Numbered from the stretch's first letter, positions 32,383 through 43,600 are shown. The stretch: DNA of 49,154 bases from Acrasis kona (GCA_026419775.2 JAOPGA020001582.1:1-49154); one strand, 5' to 3'. The notes: generated from the sequence alone by a model not told the origin. A program made the numbers and translations.

Positions 32383-33348
32383 ATGTCTGACAACAAAACC
32401 ATTTATGATATATTGGCATCGCCAGAAGTGAACTCAGATCAAGTGAAGAATGAAATCAAAACAGAACATGATGCAATGGCCTATCTTGCACATTTGATGA
32501 TGGTACAACATGGTTTCCGTTGTGTTGGACTTTCAGAGAAGAGTGAGACTAAGGAGCACGAACAGCAATATGTTCTACCGGATGGATGGAACGCCTCATC
32601 CGACGTATATTCATTCAAATACAAACACAAGCAGAGCAGTATGAACTTTGTGATGAAGTGCGTCACGCTTGGGAACAAACTACTGATCAACGCACTTACT
32701 GTCGAAGAAGGAAAACATTTTTCACTAGAAATTGACGTCAAAGGTCATTATAAGAGTACAGATCAAACCGATATTTCTGACAGATACAAGGATATCAACG
32801 AGATTGAAAGTCTTTTCAAGAATAACATTTCCAACAAGATGGTTCCATACCAACACAAGGAAGGATACGAAGCCACAACACCATCTCAAAGTCAAAACAC
32901 GACTACCACTACCACCACAAATACTGCTCCAACATCTCAACAGCAGCCTAGACAACCAGTTCGACCATCAAGAAGAGAGGATGATTATGACCCACTGCGA
33001 ATTGGACCAGTCAGAAGACCGGACGTGGGGAGAATGATTCCAGATGTAGGATCGAGCGACTTGTATCCATCATTTGCTGGTCCAACGAGAGGAGTACCTG
33101 GTTTTGGAGGTGGGGGAATGATGGTGGGACCAAATCATCCTGGTTTTGGAGGTGGAGGGATGATGATGCCAGGGCCTGGTTTTGGGGGTAGGGGAGCTCT
33201 ACCTCCAGGCGTCCCTCAAGGAGCAAGATTTGATCCATATAGTCCATTCGGCCCTCGGGCGCCACCTGGAAGAGCTAATCCTAATCCAGACCATTTTAGG
33301 CCGCCACAATTCGAAGATGATACAAGCGAAAACCCTTATTGGTTTTAA
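32383..33348 (+). CDS. PSMF1: Proteasome inhibitor PI31-like protein
   Basis: 321 residues. Residues 15-165 fit the N-terminal FP domain (LAHLMMVQHGFRCVGL, FKYKHKQSSMNFVMKCVTLG). After a Thr/Gln linker the natively unfolded Pro/Gly-rich C-terminus has the family's ordered landmarks: DYDPLRIGPVRRP, a GPTRG...MMVGPNHPGF repeat, LPPGVPQGARFDPYSP and NPDHFRPP. PI31 binds the 20S proteasome and acts in its transport and assembly. The usual C-terminal Tyr-Met/Phe-Leu tail is replaced by ENPYWF. A polyadenylation-like AATAAA overlaps the stop region. Confidence 0.93.
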   Translation: MSDNKTIYDILASPEVNSDQVKNEIKTEHDAMAYLAHLMMVQHGFRCVGLSEKSETKEHEQQYVLPDGWNASSDVYSFKYKHKQSSMNFVMKCVTLGNKLLINALTVEEGKHFSLEIDVKGHYKSTDQTDISDRYKDINEIESLFKNNISNKMVPYQHKEGYEATTPSQSQNTTTTTTTNTAPTSQQQPRQPVRPSRREDDYDPLRIGPVRRPDVGRMIPDVGSSDLYPSFAGPTRGVPGFGGGGMMVGPNHPGFGGGGMMMPGPGFGGRGALPPGVPQGARFDPYSPFGPRAPPGRANPNPDHFRPPQFEDDTSENPYWF

Positions 33349-33720
33349 TAAATGTTTATTTCAATAACCAAATCATGCTTTAAAGTTTTGAACTGATCAG
33401 GATTAGTTTCCTCCTGAAATTATGTTGATTTGAACGGTGATGGTTGGTCCTTACGTTAGTGAACCGTACTTGATAAATAACCAGACAAAGTGGTCTGATG
33501 TTTAATCAATAGAATATTTTGTTTCCACTTTGTCTGGTTTATCAAGTACTGACCGTCCAACCCACAGTAGAGTACGATTGGTTGTTGAGAAAGACATCAC
33601 CCCGTTAGATTGACTAATATTAAAATATTTAAATAAATTGACCAATCAGAGTCTGTCAACAAACCTTAGACGTCAACCGACAGCGACACATTACGCGCTG
33701 CCAGATAGCTATATTTTGCT
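33349..33720. other. Intergenic region with long hairpin and CCAAT-like site
   Basis: The gap between PI31 and the homeobox gene holds the inverted repeat described separately, plus a TTGACCAATCAGAG stretch near 33638 resembling a CCAAT box upstream of the homeobox gene. Confidence 0.45.
33466..33549. repeat. Inverted repeat / hairpin, 25-28 nt arms
   Basis: The left arm 33466-33493 and right arm 33525-33549 are reverse complements over GTACTTGATAAA...CCAGACAAAGTGG, the left carrying three extra bases. The loop is 31 nt. Weak extra pairing (GGTTGG near 33442 with CCAACC near 33557) lengthens the palindrome. It could be a small hairpin element, a remnant MITE or a small-RNA precursor. Confidence 0.8.
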
Positions 33721-34859
33721 ATGAACCCAGAACAAGCGCACCCAATGTATCATACTCAAGAAACGACAGGACATTTGGGTCAGAACAACTCTATTGGTTC
33801 TATACAATCCCTACAAGCAATGTCAAGGGGTAATCTACCTAAACATGCTGTCAATAAGCTTAAAAAATGGCTGTTTGACCATTTTGGCCATCCCTACCCA
33901 TCAGACGCGGAAAAAGAGGCTCTGGCCCTAGAATCAAGTAAGACAATTTGAAATTCAATTCATTATTAACATCACTTTAAGACCTATCCCTTACACAAGT
34001 GAACAATTGGTTTATCAATGCAAGAAGGAGAATTTGGAAGCCTTTAGTTGATGAGAAAACAGGAGGACAAGAAAATACATCCCAAAATGTCAACAGCAAC
34101 AACACCAACAATAACAACAATAATAACAACACCAACCAAACAATTGAACAGCAAGGATCCACATCCAACAACACCACATCACAACAAGGACAAACGCAAC
34201 AAACAGTATATAGGGTTGGAAAAAGGGTGAAGATAACAGATAAAACACTAGAGCAAGTTACACAGGGACCAACATTTACAAATTCTGAACAGACACCAAG
34301 TCGCAAACGCAAAAAAGCAGATGAGGATGGAGACGAGAATGCGAAAAAAAAGAAAAAGGAAAAATCTCGGACGGATGATCCTGATCATGTTCCAAAACGA
34401 AGAGGACGCAAAAGAAAAAAACCACTAGTAAGCGGCGAAGAAGCATTGCCCGCGTTATCTCCAGAATATGAGAAGGCTAGTTTAATGACCAACAAGATGA
34501 ACATTATCAAATTGTTAGCTGAGGAGTGCCAATTGAGATTAGAGAACAATTACCTAATAGAGCAAGTCAAAATGATGCAGGTCAAGTGTCAAACGGATTA
34601 CCTAGAGATGGCAACTAAGAGCGAACTATTGTTGAAAAAGGTTAGCAACCTTGAGAAGGCAAAAGACCGATTAAACGAGTTCAACCTAGAGTTAAAGCAA
34701 AGACTAATAGAATGTGGTGTCATACCCGACGAAGATCATGTAGATAATCTAGAAGCACAACAAGAGGAACCAGAGGATGTGACAAAACCCAAAGACGTTA
34801 TAATAGAGTCAGAGTCCGAATCTGATTACGATGATGATCGATTAGAAGTTGATGATTAA
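33721..34859 (+). CDS. TALE-class homeobox transcription factor
   Basis: Two exons, 33721-33937 and 33982-34859, around a 44-nt GTAAGA..AAG intron inside the homeodomain; 364 residues. The homeodomain lies at about 36-97, RGNLPKHAVNKLKKWLFDHF then GHPYPSDAEKEAL and LSLTQVNNWFINARRRIWKP, with the three-residue-extended PYP loop and the WFINARR recognition helix of Meis/PREP/PBC relatives. A long Asn/Thr-rich stretch, two Lys/Arg nuclear-localisation-like clusters, a heptad-rich coiled coil (about 245-320) and an acidic end follow. No MEINOX domain is visible and only about 35 residues precede the homeodomain. The stop lies 7 nt from the Notchless stop, tail to tail. Confidence 0.93.
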
Positions 34860-34866
34860 AAACATT

Positions 34867-36450
34867 TTATTGTCTCCAAATTTTTAACACACGATCTTTT
34901 CCTCCTGACCCAACTCTTTGTCCATCGGGTGACCAGTCCACAGAAAACACTTCATCGTAATGACCAGGTAAATCGCACATCAGCCGCCCGTTCGAAAGAT
35001 CCCATACCTTTGCTGTTGAGTCCTTGCTACCACTCACTAGCAGTCTGCTATCTCCGGACCAGCTCACTTGATATACAGGACCAACATGGCCTCTCAACGT
35101 CATCATAAACTTTCCATTCCTTGCATCCCATACCTTTATGCTCTTGTCAAAGGAAGCACTCGCGACCATTCGACCGTCGGGTGAAAACAAGACGTGGTTC
35201 ACGATGCCTTGATGTCCTGTCATTCTTGCAATCGGCTTATCGCTCACTGCTGGTTCCCATAAAATCAAAGTGTGGTCATCACTGCATGTCACAAGTCGAA
35301 CAGGATTCTTTCCGAGTACATCATCATATCTGGCTTTGGCTTCTACACGTCTCTCTTCTAATTTGTCATCTTCCAACGGAACACATTCATGGTCGAAGGC
35401 GCCTTTGCGCAAAATGTATTCTGTGCTCATGGTCATGTGGTTCACCCAATGGGCATGTCCGTGTAAAATTTTTGTGCATGACTTACTGTCGACGTTCCAC
35501 AACCTCACAGTGAGGTCCTGAGCGCAGGAATATATCGTGCCGTCTCCTCCCCACTTGACGCTGGTCACACCCTTGCTGTGACCGGATAATGTAAACTCGC
35601 ACTTGGATAAGCTCACATCCCATATTCTAATCGTTTCATCCTTGCTGCAACTAGCCAGGCGTCTGCAGCTAGAATCAGCGTGGAAAGGCTCCCATGCTAG
35701 GCCAGTCACCCACTTCTTGTGACCTTTTAGTGCTTTACCAGTCTTCTTACCATTACTAGCCCACCACACCTTCACTATGTTGTCCTTACCACCTGAGGCA
35801 ACTTTCTTTCCATCTGGAGACCACTGGACGCATAAAACCCAGTGAGTGTGTCCCTGCAGGGTGTGTTGTGGCATTTCCGTGTTCAAATCCCATAATCTCA
35901 CCGTTGCATCACCGGAGCCTGAAGCGACCGACGTACCATCAGGCGAAAAGCTCACGCTCAAGATGGCCTCACTGTGACCTGGTAGAGATGCAGTGCATCT
36001 TGTTACTGGACGCACTCTGAACAATGCTTGTGGAAAGAATGTAATGCGTAGAGGCGCATCTTGTGTGCTCACAAAGTTCAATCCCTTCTCTTTTTGCTTT
36101 AGTTTCTTGGCTGCTTGTGGTGTTAATTGATCTTGGATGGATTTCATCAGTGTGTCGCGGATGTTATCTTTGATTTCGACATCATTAACGAAAAAGGAGT
36201 ATGGTAACTGTTGATCATTGTTTAAAAAATGTTCCGAATTTAGAAGCTCATTAAGCTGCTTTAGTTCAAAATGTGCGTCGACCTCAAGTGTGCCCCCGAC
36301 CTTGTCACTGCTTCCATCTCCCTTTACTAATTCTACAAAGTACTTTGTCTCTTGCTCGATAACAGAGGGTGTGACTTCGCTTCCTAATGTATTCTCCTTT
36401 GAACTAGATTCATTAGTTGTGTCTACATCATCAATCTTCCTCTTTGACAT
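34867..36450 (-). CDS. NLE1: Notchless homolog, 60S ribosome assembly factor
   Basis: 527 residues from ATG 36450 (MSKRKIDDV). The N-terminal NLE domain (about 37-110) ends in the SFFVNDVEIKDNIRDTL region. The MIDAS-binding family feature continues into a C-terminal WD40 propeller of about eight blades (SGSGDATVRLWDLNTE, SGGKDNIVKVWWASNG, SCSKDETIRIWDVSLS, SGGKDRVLKIWRQ at the end). The family (Rsa4 in yeast) docks the Rea1/Midasin ATPase on pre-60S particles. Length matches the family (480-520). An AATAAA overlaps the stop codon. Confidence 0.95.
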   Translation of the reverse strand: MSKRKIDDVDTTNESSSKENTLGSEVTPSVIEQETKYFVELVKGDGSSDKVGGTLEVDAHFELKQLNELLNSEHFLNNDQQLPYSFFVNDVEIKDNIRDTLMKSIQDQLTPQAAKKLKQKEKGLNFVSTQDAPLRITFFPQALFRVRPVTRCTASLPGHSEAILSVSFSPDGTSVASGSGDATVRLWDLNTEMPQHTLQGHTHWVLCVQWSPDGKKVASGGKDNIVKVWWASNGKKTGKALKGHKKWVTGLAWEPFHADSSCRRLASCSKDETIRIWDVSLSKCEFTLSGHSKGVTSVKWGGDGTIYSCAQDLTVRLWNVDSKSCTKILHGHAHWVNHMTMSTEYILRKGAFDHECVPLEDDKLEERRVEAKARYDDVLGKNPVRLVTCSDDHTLILWEPAVSDKPIARMTGHQGIVNHVLFSPDGRMVASASFDKSIKVWDARNGKFMMTLRGHVGPVYQVSWSGDSRLLVSGSKDSTAKVWDLSNGRLMCDLPGHYDEVFSVDWSPDGQRVGSGGKDRVLKIWRQ

Positions 36451-36760
36451 TGTGTGTGCAAACTTCAACAAAAAAACTGATAAAAAATTGTAAAGAATCA
36501 AATATCTAAAATCTCCACATAAATTTTTCCAATCAAACCTGACAGTATGGGAACATAGGAAATATTAGCGCACCAAAACAAGCGCTGAATTTGGTTATGA
36601 GCATTATTATCCATGATTAAAGGTTTTGGTTAGTGGCGAATTAAGCGATCACATTTTTTGATTCGGTACTTTTTGTGTTCAAAACCGTCTTATGTACACG
36701 CGACGATCACGAGAAATATTTTTTATTAAATAAATTGAGTATTTACAGTTTTTCTACACT
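36451..36760. other. Intergenic region, nothing recognised
   Basis: 310 AT-rich bases upstream of Notchless. No repeats or RNA genes were seen. Confidence 0.4.
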
Positions 36761-37100
36761 TCAACTTGAGCTCATGCCCCGTACATTATTATTAACAATT
36801 ACATCAAAGTTCATAAATCTATGTGGGAAATCATCTCCCTTATTGCTTGTAGTAACAACAATCGTCTCGGTACTACCCTCCGATATAGAAATTACATTTT
36901 CTTCTTCCTCAAAATGCTGCTTAAAGATATTTAGAGCACTTTTGAAAGCCTTGTCCCTCGCCAAAACTACTCATCTTGTTAAATGTAGTAAGAATTGAAT
37001 ACAAACTTTTATGATCTCCTCTCGATCTACCCACCACAATATCAATAAGAGTGAATATGGAAAATCCCACCAGCATAAAGAAACAAAAAATAGGGTTCAT
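36761..37100 (-). CDS. Candidate small single-pass membrane protein
   Basis: ATG 37100 starts MNPIFCFFMLVGFSIFTLID, a hydrophobic anchor. A frame-consistent GT..AG intron (37030-36967, 64 nt) would join it to LARDKAFKSALNIFKQHFEE and an acidic to polar tail ending GMSSS; 91 residues. The intron is longer than every other one in the window, so the join is tentative. The frame downstream of it is nevertheless clean and coding-like. The family is not recognised; the size and anchor recall small organelle assembly factors. Confidence 0.4.
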
Positions 37101-37374
37101 GTGCAGCTACTCAGGGAATGTCTTCTTTTGATTTAAATGAACCGATTTTGATTGGATACCGTTAGTTTTTTCTTATCCTTTTGTAATCATTCAGCTAATA
37201 CTCAACCAAAAACAGTGACGTGTGCTTCAAGGACGCTTCGTGTATGCAAGAGTTGGTACAAAATATTTATTCACTAAAGACAATGCCGACGAACTGGAGG
37301 CATATAGTTGCATTAGAAATTCAAAAGCTATAGTCTCAAGTTTATTGAGTTGAAATTTGTACATACAAATATGT

Positions 37375-38160
37375 TTATACTTGTTTAGAGAATTTGAGTT
37401 TCAAGGATTTATCTTCCGATATTTTGATTAGTTTTTCAGAGTATGAATTAGTTCTCTTAACACTCGGTGCAACTAAGGTGCTCAAGTCCTCAGCCGATCT
37501 ATATTTTGTTAAATGTTGATTCTTGACGATCGCAGATTGTGTGTGTGAGTTGTCAGCTTTCACTCTCCTTAATATCTCTTTTAATTTTATCCCTTGTTTT
37601 TTGGTTGCATTATCTTTTTCATATTTTTGTTTAAACTGCATTCTTCGAAAGTAATCAACAGGAGTGTAGTACATTTGCATGTACCGCTTATCAAATATTC
37701 CTTCGTTAATGAATCCAAACGCAAATGCCAAATGTTTAAATGATACAGCCCCAGTCTGGTTTGGATCTAAGCTTGATGCAACAATTGAAAAACCATCATC
37801 TCTGTTTCCTGCGTCTAGCCACATGTTTTTAAATTTATCTGTGGTTATTGTGCCGTGTTCACATTTTGACCTCTCTTTTACCTCTGTAAGCAACTCTCCG
37901 ATGTTGAGCAAGTGGACGTCTAAATCTGAACCTCCTCCTTCATAAAACTCTTTATACCACTTTAAAAAATCACTAAATCCTATGCGACCATCCTCATCTC
38001 TATCAATAGTCAGCATGAGTGCTTCAATAGTCTCGTTATTGAGGACATCATGAGGAATATTTTGCTCCAAGAGTATTGATCTTAGCGCTCTATTGGTGAC
38101 GTTCTCATGACCTACATGCTTATAGAATGCTCTCCTAAAGGTCGGTTCGTCTTCAAACAT
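37375..38160 (-). CDS. EF-hand protein
   Basis: 261 residues, single exon. The first EF-hand loop is near 53-64 (DRDEDGRIGFSD) with ligands at positions 1, 3, 5 and 12 (Asp rather than Glu at 12), flanked by helices ALMLTI and FLKWYKEFYE. A second loop near 130 (DPNQTGAVSFKH) is degenerate. The C-terminal 100 residues are basic and helical (FRRMQFKQKYEKD, KLKEILRRVKAD). Likely a calcium-responsive protein binding a partner through the basic tail. Family not named. Confidence 0.75.
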   Translation of the reverse strand: MFEDEPTFRRAFYKHVGHENVTNRALRSILLEQNIPHDVLNNETIEALMLTIDRDEDGRIGFSDFLKWYKEFYEGGGSDLDVHLLNIGELLTEVKERSKCEHGTITTDKFKNMWLDAGNRDDGFSIVASSLDPNQTGAVSFKHLAFAFGFINEGIFDKRYMQMYYTPVDYFRRMQFKQKYEKDNATKKQGIKLKEILRRVKADNSHTQSAIVKNQHLTKYRSAEDLSTLVAPSVKRTNSYSEKLIKISEDKSLKLKFSKQV

Positions 38161-38471
38161 TTTCCAAAAGCCAGAGTTAGCCTCTGTTGGTCATAATGAC
38201 GACGTCAACTGTCTAATTACAACAATATAACTTATTTGGCGAATGAACGTTTCAACAAAATTCCCTTTTTTAAACCAAATAATATGTTGATGATCAAGAA
38301 GCTGGGCTCATCAGAGGTCTGAGAGCAGTATAATTCCCTTGTTAAAAGCTAATCCTAGTGTGAGTGTGATTCAGATACCCTTGATCCGATAATGACTATA
38401 CCTAGTGCAGATATCACTACTGACTATGTGACGCTCTTAAACATGTGTAATTAAATACCAATTTATCAGAG
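38161..38471. other. Intergenic region before repeat array
   Basis: 311 bases. The plus strand carries the EF-hand gene promoter; nothing else was recognised. Confidence 0.35.
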
Positions 38472-38600
38472 GGATATCCGAGATTACCATAAATATGAAC
38501 ATCCGCATCAATTTTGAACATCCGAGTAGATTTTGAACATCCGGGTTGATTTCGAACATCCGAGTCAATCTTGGATATCCAAAAAAATTTCGGACACATC
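38472..38600. repeat. 19-nt tandem repeat array, consensus GAACATCCGNRTNRATTTT
   Basis: One outlying unit at 38472 is followed by five head-to-tail 19-nt units from 38497 (38497, 38516, 38535, 38554, 38573), drifting from gaacatccg to ggatatcca. The unit contains the half-palindrome GGATATCC. Related units occur at 16.18 kb and 39.26 kb. Confidence 0.85.
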
Positions 38601-38622
38601 GTCAGACTCTCGGAACAACAAG

Positions 38623-39157
38623 ATGAGTGATGAACGCATAAAAGTTGAACTTGCAAAGAGGAAGGAGACACTCATTGCAGAGCAATGGGGTGTCTTAAAG
38701 AAGAATGGAAGATAATTGAACCAACAAAAGGCCACCGCACCAAATCGAGAGATATCAAAAATATCAAACATATAAAAAAAACAATTTCAGAAAACATGTT
38801 CAGTAATATGGCTATTTGAGTATTGTCAGCTCATCTAAACAATCCAGAGCAACTAAAAAACGTGACCCTTCATGCTGATGGTGGTTACACATTGTTTATT
38901 GATAAGTTGATCAACTTATTGAGGAACAAGAGCCTCAGGATCGATTAAGAGATATAATCAATTATTTGAAAAAACATACACAAGCTTGCATTCCCAGTCA
39001 TTCCCAAATCAAATGCACACATTTATCATCTTTAATTAAACTTTGTGCAAAACACATTTGTTGTTTATTTATTACTCTAATATTAGAGTTTTTTAATTTT
39101 GTAAAAATGATCAATACTCCTGCGATGGTTATTCAACAGCATGGTGCTTACAATTAG
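38623..39157 (+). pseudogene. Decayed ORF between repeat arrays
   Basis: A 30-residue frame from ATG 38623 (MSDERIKVELAKRKETLIAE) stops at 38715. Further coding-like pieces follow in other frames: NNPEQLKNVTLHADGGYTLF (about 38835-38895) and EEQEPQDRLRDIINYLKKHT (about 38920-38980), the latter open to 39157. Repeated stops and shifts indicate decay. The original family is not recognised. It lies between two blocks of the 19-nt repeat, so the 38.47-39.34 kb stretch may be one inserted unit. Confidence 0.45.
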
Positions 39158-39240
39158 ACAAGTGTGTGTGTTTGCTTACTTGGTACCACATATATGACAC
39201 ATTTATATATTGTTTTTTTTGAAAGTTCATCGAATTTCAT

Positions 39241-39335
39241 TGTTATCCGGATCCTTTCCACTATATCCGAAATCTTTTCGGATGTCCGAGATTAACTCGA
39301 ACATCCAAAATCAACAAAATTTCGGACATCCATAC
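39241..39335. repeat. Second block of the 19-nt repeat, with an inverted portion
   Basis: The units ggatgtccgagattaactc, gaacatccaaaatc and ggacatccat match the 38.5 kb array. ATCCGAAA and TTTCGGAT at its left end form an 8-bp hairpin, giving an inverted arrangement not seen in the first block. Confidence 0.65.
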
Positions 39336-39574
39336 TGCATTTGTATGATTGAAACAAACATATATTTTTACTTCGGTTATGTCTATCCCTCTCAGACATT
39401 GGCAGTTGCAACTTGTCTTTTAAATAAAAACTTCTTATATCGTCTAAACTCTTTCAGGCGCATTTTCTTTATCCTTTTCAGTTTTTTCAGTTGGTATGTG
39501 TTTAGTTTGAGTTTTCTGCATCATTTTAATGTCTTTTTTAACTTTTGTTCGATTGTAACAAGCGGACAACCACA

Positions 39575-40684
39575 ATGACAGAAGTGTTCAAACACAGAAT
39601 ACCCGATACTGTTATCACTAACTCGTATTTGGACCCTGGGAGCGTTCATGGAAACACAATTTCTATTATCAACGAAAATAATGTATTGTTGTTAGAAAAG
39701 AAGAGCGTCCTACACCTAACGTTAGACAGTGATGTTGATGTAAAATCACAACTAAAACCAACAAAGAATCCTCTCATACCGTTCCCAATACCTTTGGCAT
39801 CCTTGGATGCTACCAAATACTTTGAAACAAATGCCGAGTGTTCGCTGGTAAACATTGTTGCGGACAGAGCATCAAACACAATCGGTGCTGTCGATCAAGA
39901 TGGAAAAGTATACGTGAAAGACATTACCAACCTAACACAGGTAGATCCCAACAATACGAAAAGGAGAAAGATTGAAGATCAACCCACACTTCAAAGTGTA
40001 TATGATCCAAACTCTTATCAAAAAGCAGAACGGGGTGGGTGTGGAATTAGCATTTCTGGTGACCAAATGGTTGTGAGCAGATTCTTTGGTAAGGACGCTC
40101 ACTTAACAAAAAAAAACGCGACAGGTTACACCCTGGAAAGAGTGATACACTCACCACAAAACATTATGAAATGTAAACACTTTACAATAAAAAAAAGTTC
40201 AACGCCCCTGTTAGCGGTGGCGGAGCACAGTCTGATATCTATATGGGACCCCAGATCATTCAGCAGCGTTGTGAAAATTAGTAGAACGCACGGATGTATC
40301 ATGGATCTCGCCGTCACTGACCGCGCTTCGTCCACTCTCCTAGGTGTGACCGGTTCGGATAGAGACGTCAACATTTATGACTGTGAAAAGTGGACTCCAC
40401 GTTACAAGTGGAACAACTCAATCAAGTACACTCCATCCTACTTGTCCTTCTCCACGGTCAATCCTGATATTTGTTACGCTGCAGGATTCGACAATAATGA
40501 ACTCAAGGCAGGTAATTTCGTCAACCAAAAACTCAACAGCTCCAGTTTGTTCAACCAAGGCATGATGGGAGATTCTAGATGGTTGGGAATGGACATGATA
40601 GAGGGCGATACAATGGCAGGTGTCACACAGAATGCAAGTGTTTACCTCATCAAGAATGCACATAAAATGATGTCATCGCAATAA
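39575..40684 (+). CDS. WD40-like beta-propeller protein
   Basis: 369 residues from ATG 39575. Successive beta-strand blocks include NTIGAVDQDGKVYVKDI, LLAVAEHSLISIWDPRSFSS (the clearest WD unit), TLLGVTGSDRDVNIYDCEKW and NPDICYAAGFDNNELKAG. Earlier blades are degenerate. A KRRK cluster near 130 could be a nuclear-localisation signal. Partners are unknown. It is tail to tail with the histidine kinase, with 14 nt between stops. Confidence 0.75.
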   Translation: MTEVFKHRIPDTVITNSYLDPGSVHGNTISIINENNVLLLEKKSVLHLTLDSDVDVKSQLKPTKNPLIPFPIPLASLDATKYFETNAECSLVNIVADRASNTIGAVDQDGKVYVKDITNLTQVDPNNTKRRKIEDQPTLQSVYDPNSYQKAERGGCGISISGDQMVVSRFFGKDAHLTKKNATGYTLERVIHSPQNIMKCKHFTIKKSSTPLLAVAEHSLISIWDPRSFSSVVKISRTHGCIMDLAVTDRASSTLLGVTGSDRDVNIYDCEKWTPRYKWNNSIKYTPSYLSFSTVNPDICYAAGFDNNELKAGNFVNQKLNSSSLFNQGMMGDSRWLGMDMIEGDTMAGVTQNASVYLIKNAHKMMSSQ

Positions 40685-40698
40685 ACACTATTTTATTA

Positions 40699-43600
40699 TT
40701 ATACAACGCGAGAACCAGCAGACCAAACGTTTAGCGACGATAATGTTTTGATGATGCCTTCCTTCTTGATGGGCTTGCTGAGATAACAATCCATCCCAGC
40801 TTCAATTCCCATGTCATGATATTCTTGCCTTACGTTCCCGCTCAATCCTATGATTAACATGTGACCAACATCTCCGCGCTCCTGTTCCAACTGTCTTATT
40901 CTCCTGGTGCATTCATACCCACCCATTCTAGGCATGTTCACATCCATGAATGCAACTTTGAAAGAGCTATCGTCGCGAATGATGTTCAGTGCCTCCAATC
41001 CATCATTGGCAGCGATACACTCACAACCAATGTTTTGTAAAATCTTGACCAACACCCGCTGATTAATTTTATTATCCTCCACCACCAACACCTTCAACAG
41101 TCGACCGTCATCACCGTCGACACCAACAAGGTTATTGTCATCAACAATAGCATTATGATTTGTAACATTTGATGACGAATCCAAATGAGATTGAATTTCG
41201 TCAGGTCCTGCCAATTCGCACACAAATGTGAAATGAAATTTAGTGTACTTGTCTAACTCTGATTCCACCCATATGCTTCCACCCATCAATTCCACCAAGT
41301 GCTTGCTGATGAACAATCCCAATCCACTACCTCCATATTCGCTGTTGGCACGTTGCGCTACTTGTTCGAATCGATTGAACAATTGACCTTGTTCTTGTTG
41401 ACTCATTCCAGTACCAGTGTCGCTCACCATACACTCGACAAGATACTTATCTGAAGATGATTGATTCCAATTCAAATGCAATTCAATGTGACCATGATTT
41501 GTAAATTTAACAGCGTTGCTGAGTAAATTAATCATGACTTGCGAAATTCGATTGTGATCGGCCATAAAGTAAACGCCTTGTTTAGGAGTGTTCACTTTGA
41601 TTTGCAATTGCTTCTTTGTAATCTGGGCCATGAACATTTTCACCACCATGTCCACCAATTCAACCAAATCTACAACTCTCGGCATCAATTTGACCTGATC
41701 GAATTCCAATTTACTCAGCGTCAATACGTCGTCGGTGATTACTTTTTGATATTTGGCACATATTTGAACGCTATCGATGTAGTTTCGTAAATCATCCACA
41801 ACCTTCGACTGCTTGATCTTGTTGATTTCATCTCTCATCATTTCACAATTACCGACGATGCCCTGTATTGGATTTCTAATCTCGTGGCAGATTCGATCGA
41901 TGAATTCCTCTTGTTTCATTCTATACATTTCTGCCTCTCTTGCCCTTCCCGATTGTACCTCTGCCAAATCCTCCATCACCTTGATTTGTTTTTTGAAAAA
42001 GATTGAATTTTCCAAACTAATTCCAATCTGGTTGGTCAATATGCTCAACACTTGGATGCGTTCGTTGGTGAAGCAATGAGTGGTCAGGTTATTTTCGCAG
42101 TACAACACTGCTTTCAAATCATGGTGATGCACGATGGGCATGCACAATATGGATTTGATTTGGTGATTTAAAATGTAGGAATGGGTGTTGATGAATCCGT
42201 AATGATCGTCTTGTTCTCTACATGCATCGTGTATGACCACTGTTTCTAATGTTCTGCTCACGTAATCGACGATGGTGGTGCATCCTCGTTGCCAATTGGA
42301 CATGTGACATCGATCGGACGTCACGTTGGTGCTTAGATCGCCGCCGACGTATTCGCATTGAACGTGTTGGTTCATCAAGATGGCTGCATTTGTTGCGCCT
42401 GCAATCTCTACGATGATCTTGATCACATTTACCAACAAATCTTCCATGTGAATGGTGCTGGAGATGGCCTGACTGGCTCTGAATATGCTCTGAATGTCAT
42501 ATTTGGCCAACGAGAATTTGATCGTGGATGGATTTTCTAATGCTTGAGATTTGATCGTGGATGATGGCGATTGTAGCGAATGATATTTGCGATAGGCACC
42601 CATGGCCATGTAATCTTCCTTCGCTTGTTGTAAATAAGCATCTGCGAATTTAATCTTTCCGATCCTCTTCATGAAATTTGCTGCCAATTCGTTGGCGACG
42701 GCATGTTCGATGGTAAATTGTGATTGTTTGGCCTGTGATATGCTATCGTCGTACAATTGAATGCACTTCCATATCGAATCATCAGTTGCGCGCAACGAAG
42801 CACGTTCTGCTCTCACCAACAAGTATTTATTGAGGAAATTAAATGGACATGCGTCCGAAAATTGTTTCAATTTGGATTCATAATCATCCAATAACGTAAA
42901 TGTGATTTCATGATTATTTCTCATGATTCGAATCATGCACAAACACGCATAAAAATAAAAAACAATAACAATGTAATTACCCCTTGCAAATGTCAACTCT
43001 TTTTGAATCTTGTCAAATTTCGATTCCAAATCGCTCACGTTCATTTTGCTTTTATCTAGTATGTAATCGGTCATAAACTTTAATACGACGTGATTAGCAT
43101 GAATAAAACTATTTGATTTGATGGCATCAATGTATTTGTGATGTAATGCTTCGTAATCGGATTGCTTATCCACGCTCAATCTAGATGCATATAAAATAAC
43201 AACCTGAACGAGAGTCGAAGCAACAGAGTTCTTCATCTTTTTGGAAAACTCCATCATGGATTGAGTCTCTTGGAATAGAAAATGAAAAGGTTTGCTAGTG
43301 TACACGTGATTCATGACCAACGAAGTCACCGTGAATCCAGTATAAGCAATCTCTCCGCACTCTAATCCAATCCTTTTTGCTTTGTTGGAGTAGTCGCTAA
43401 TGAGCGTGATGGGTTCGTACCAGTGATGACTGAATACGGTGTAGAGATGAAGCGCTTTGCACCATACGTTCAAGTGAGAAGGAAAGTATTTTTCGACGAT
43501 TAGAATGGCTAGTTTACCCAATTGATATGCCGATTCGAAACGTTCCATGCTGGACATGGTGGATGCATGAAAACACAACATGGTGGAGAATTCTGGCAGA

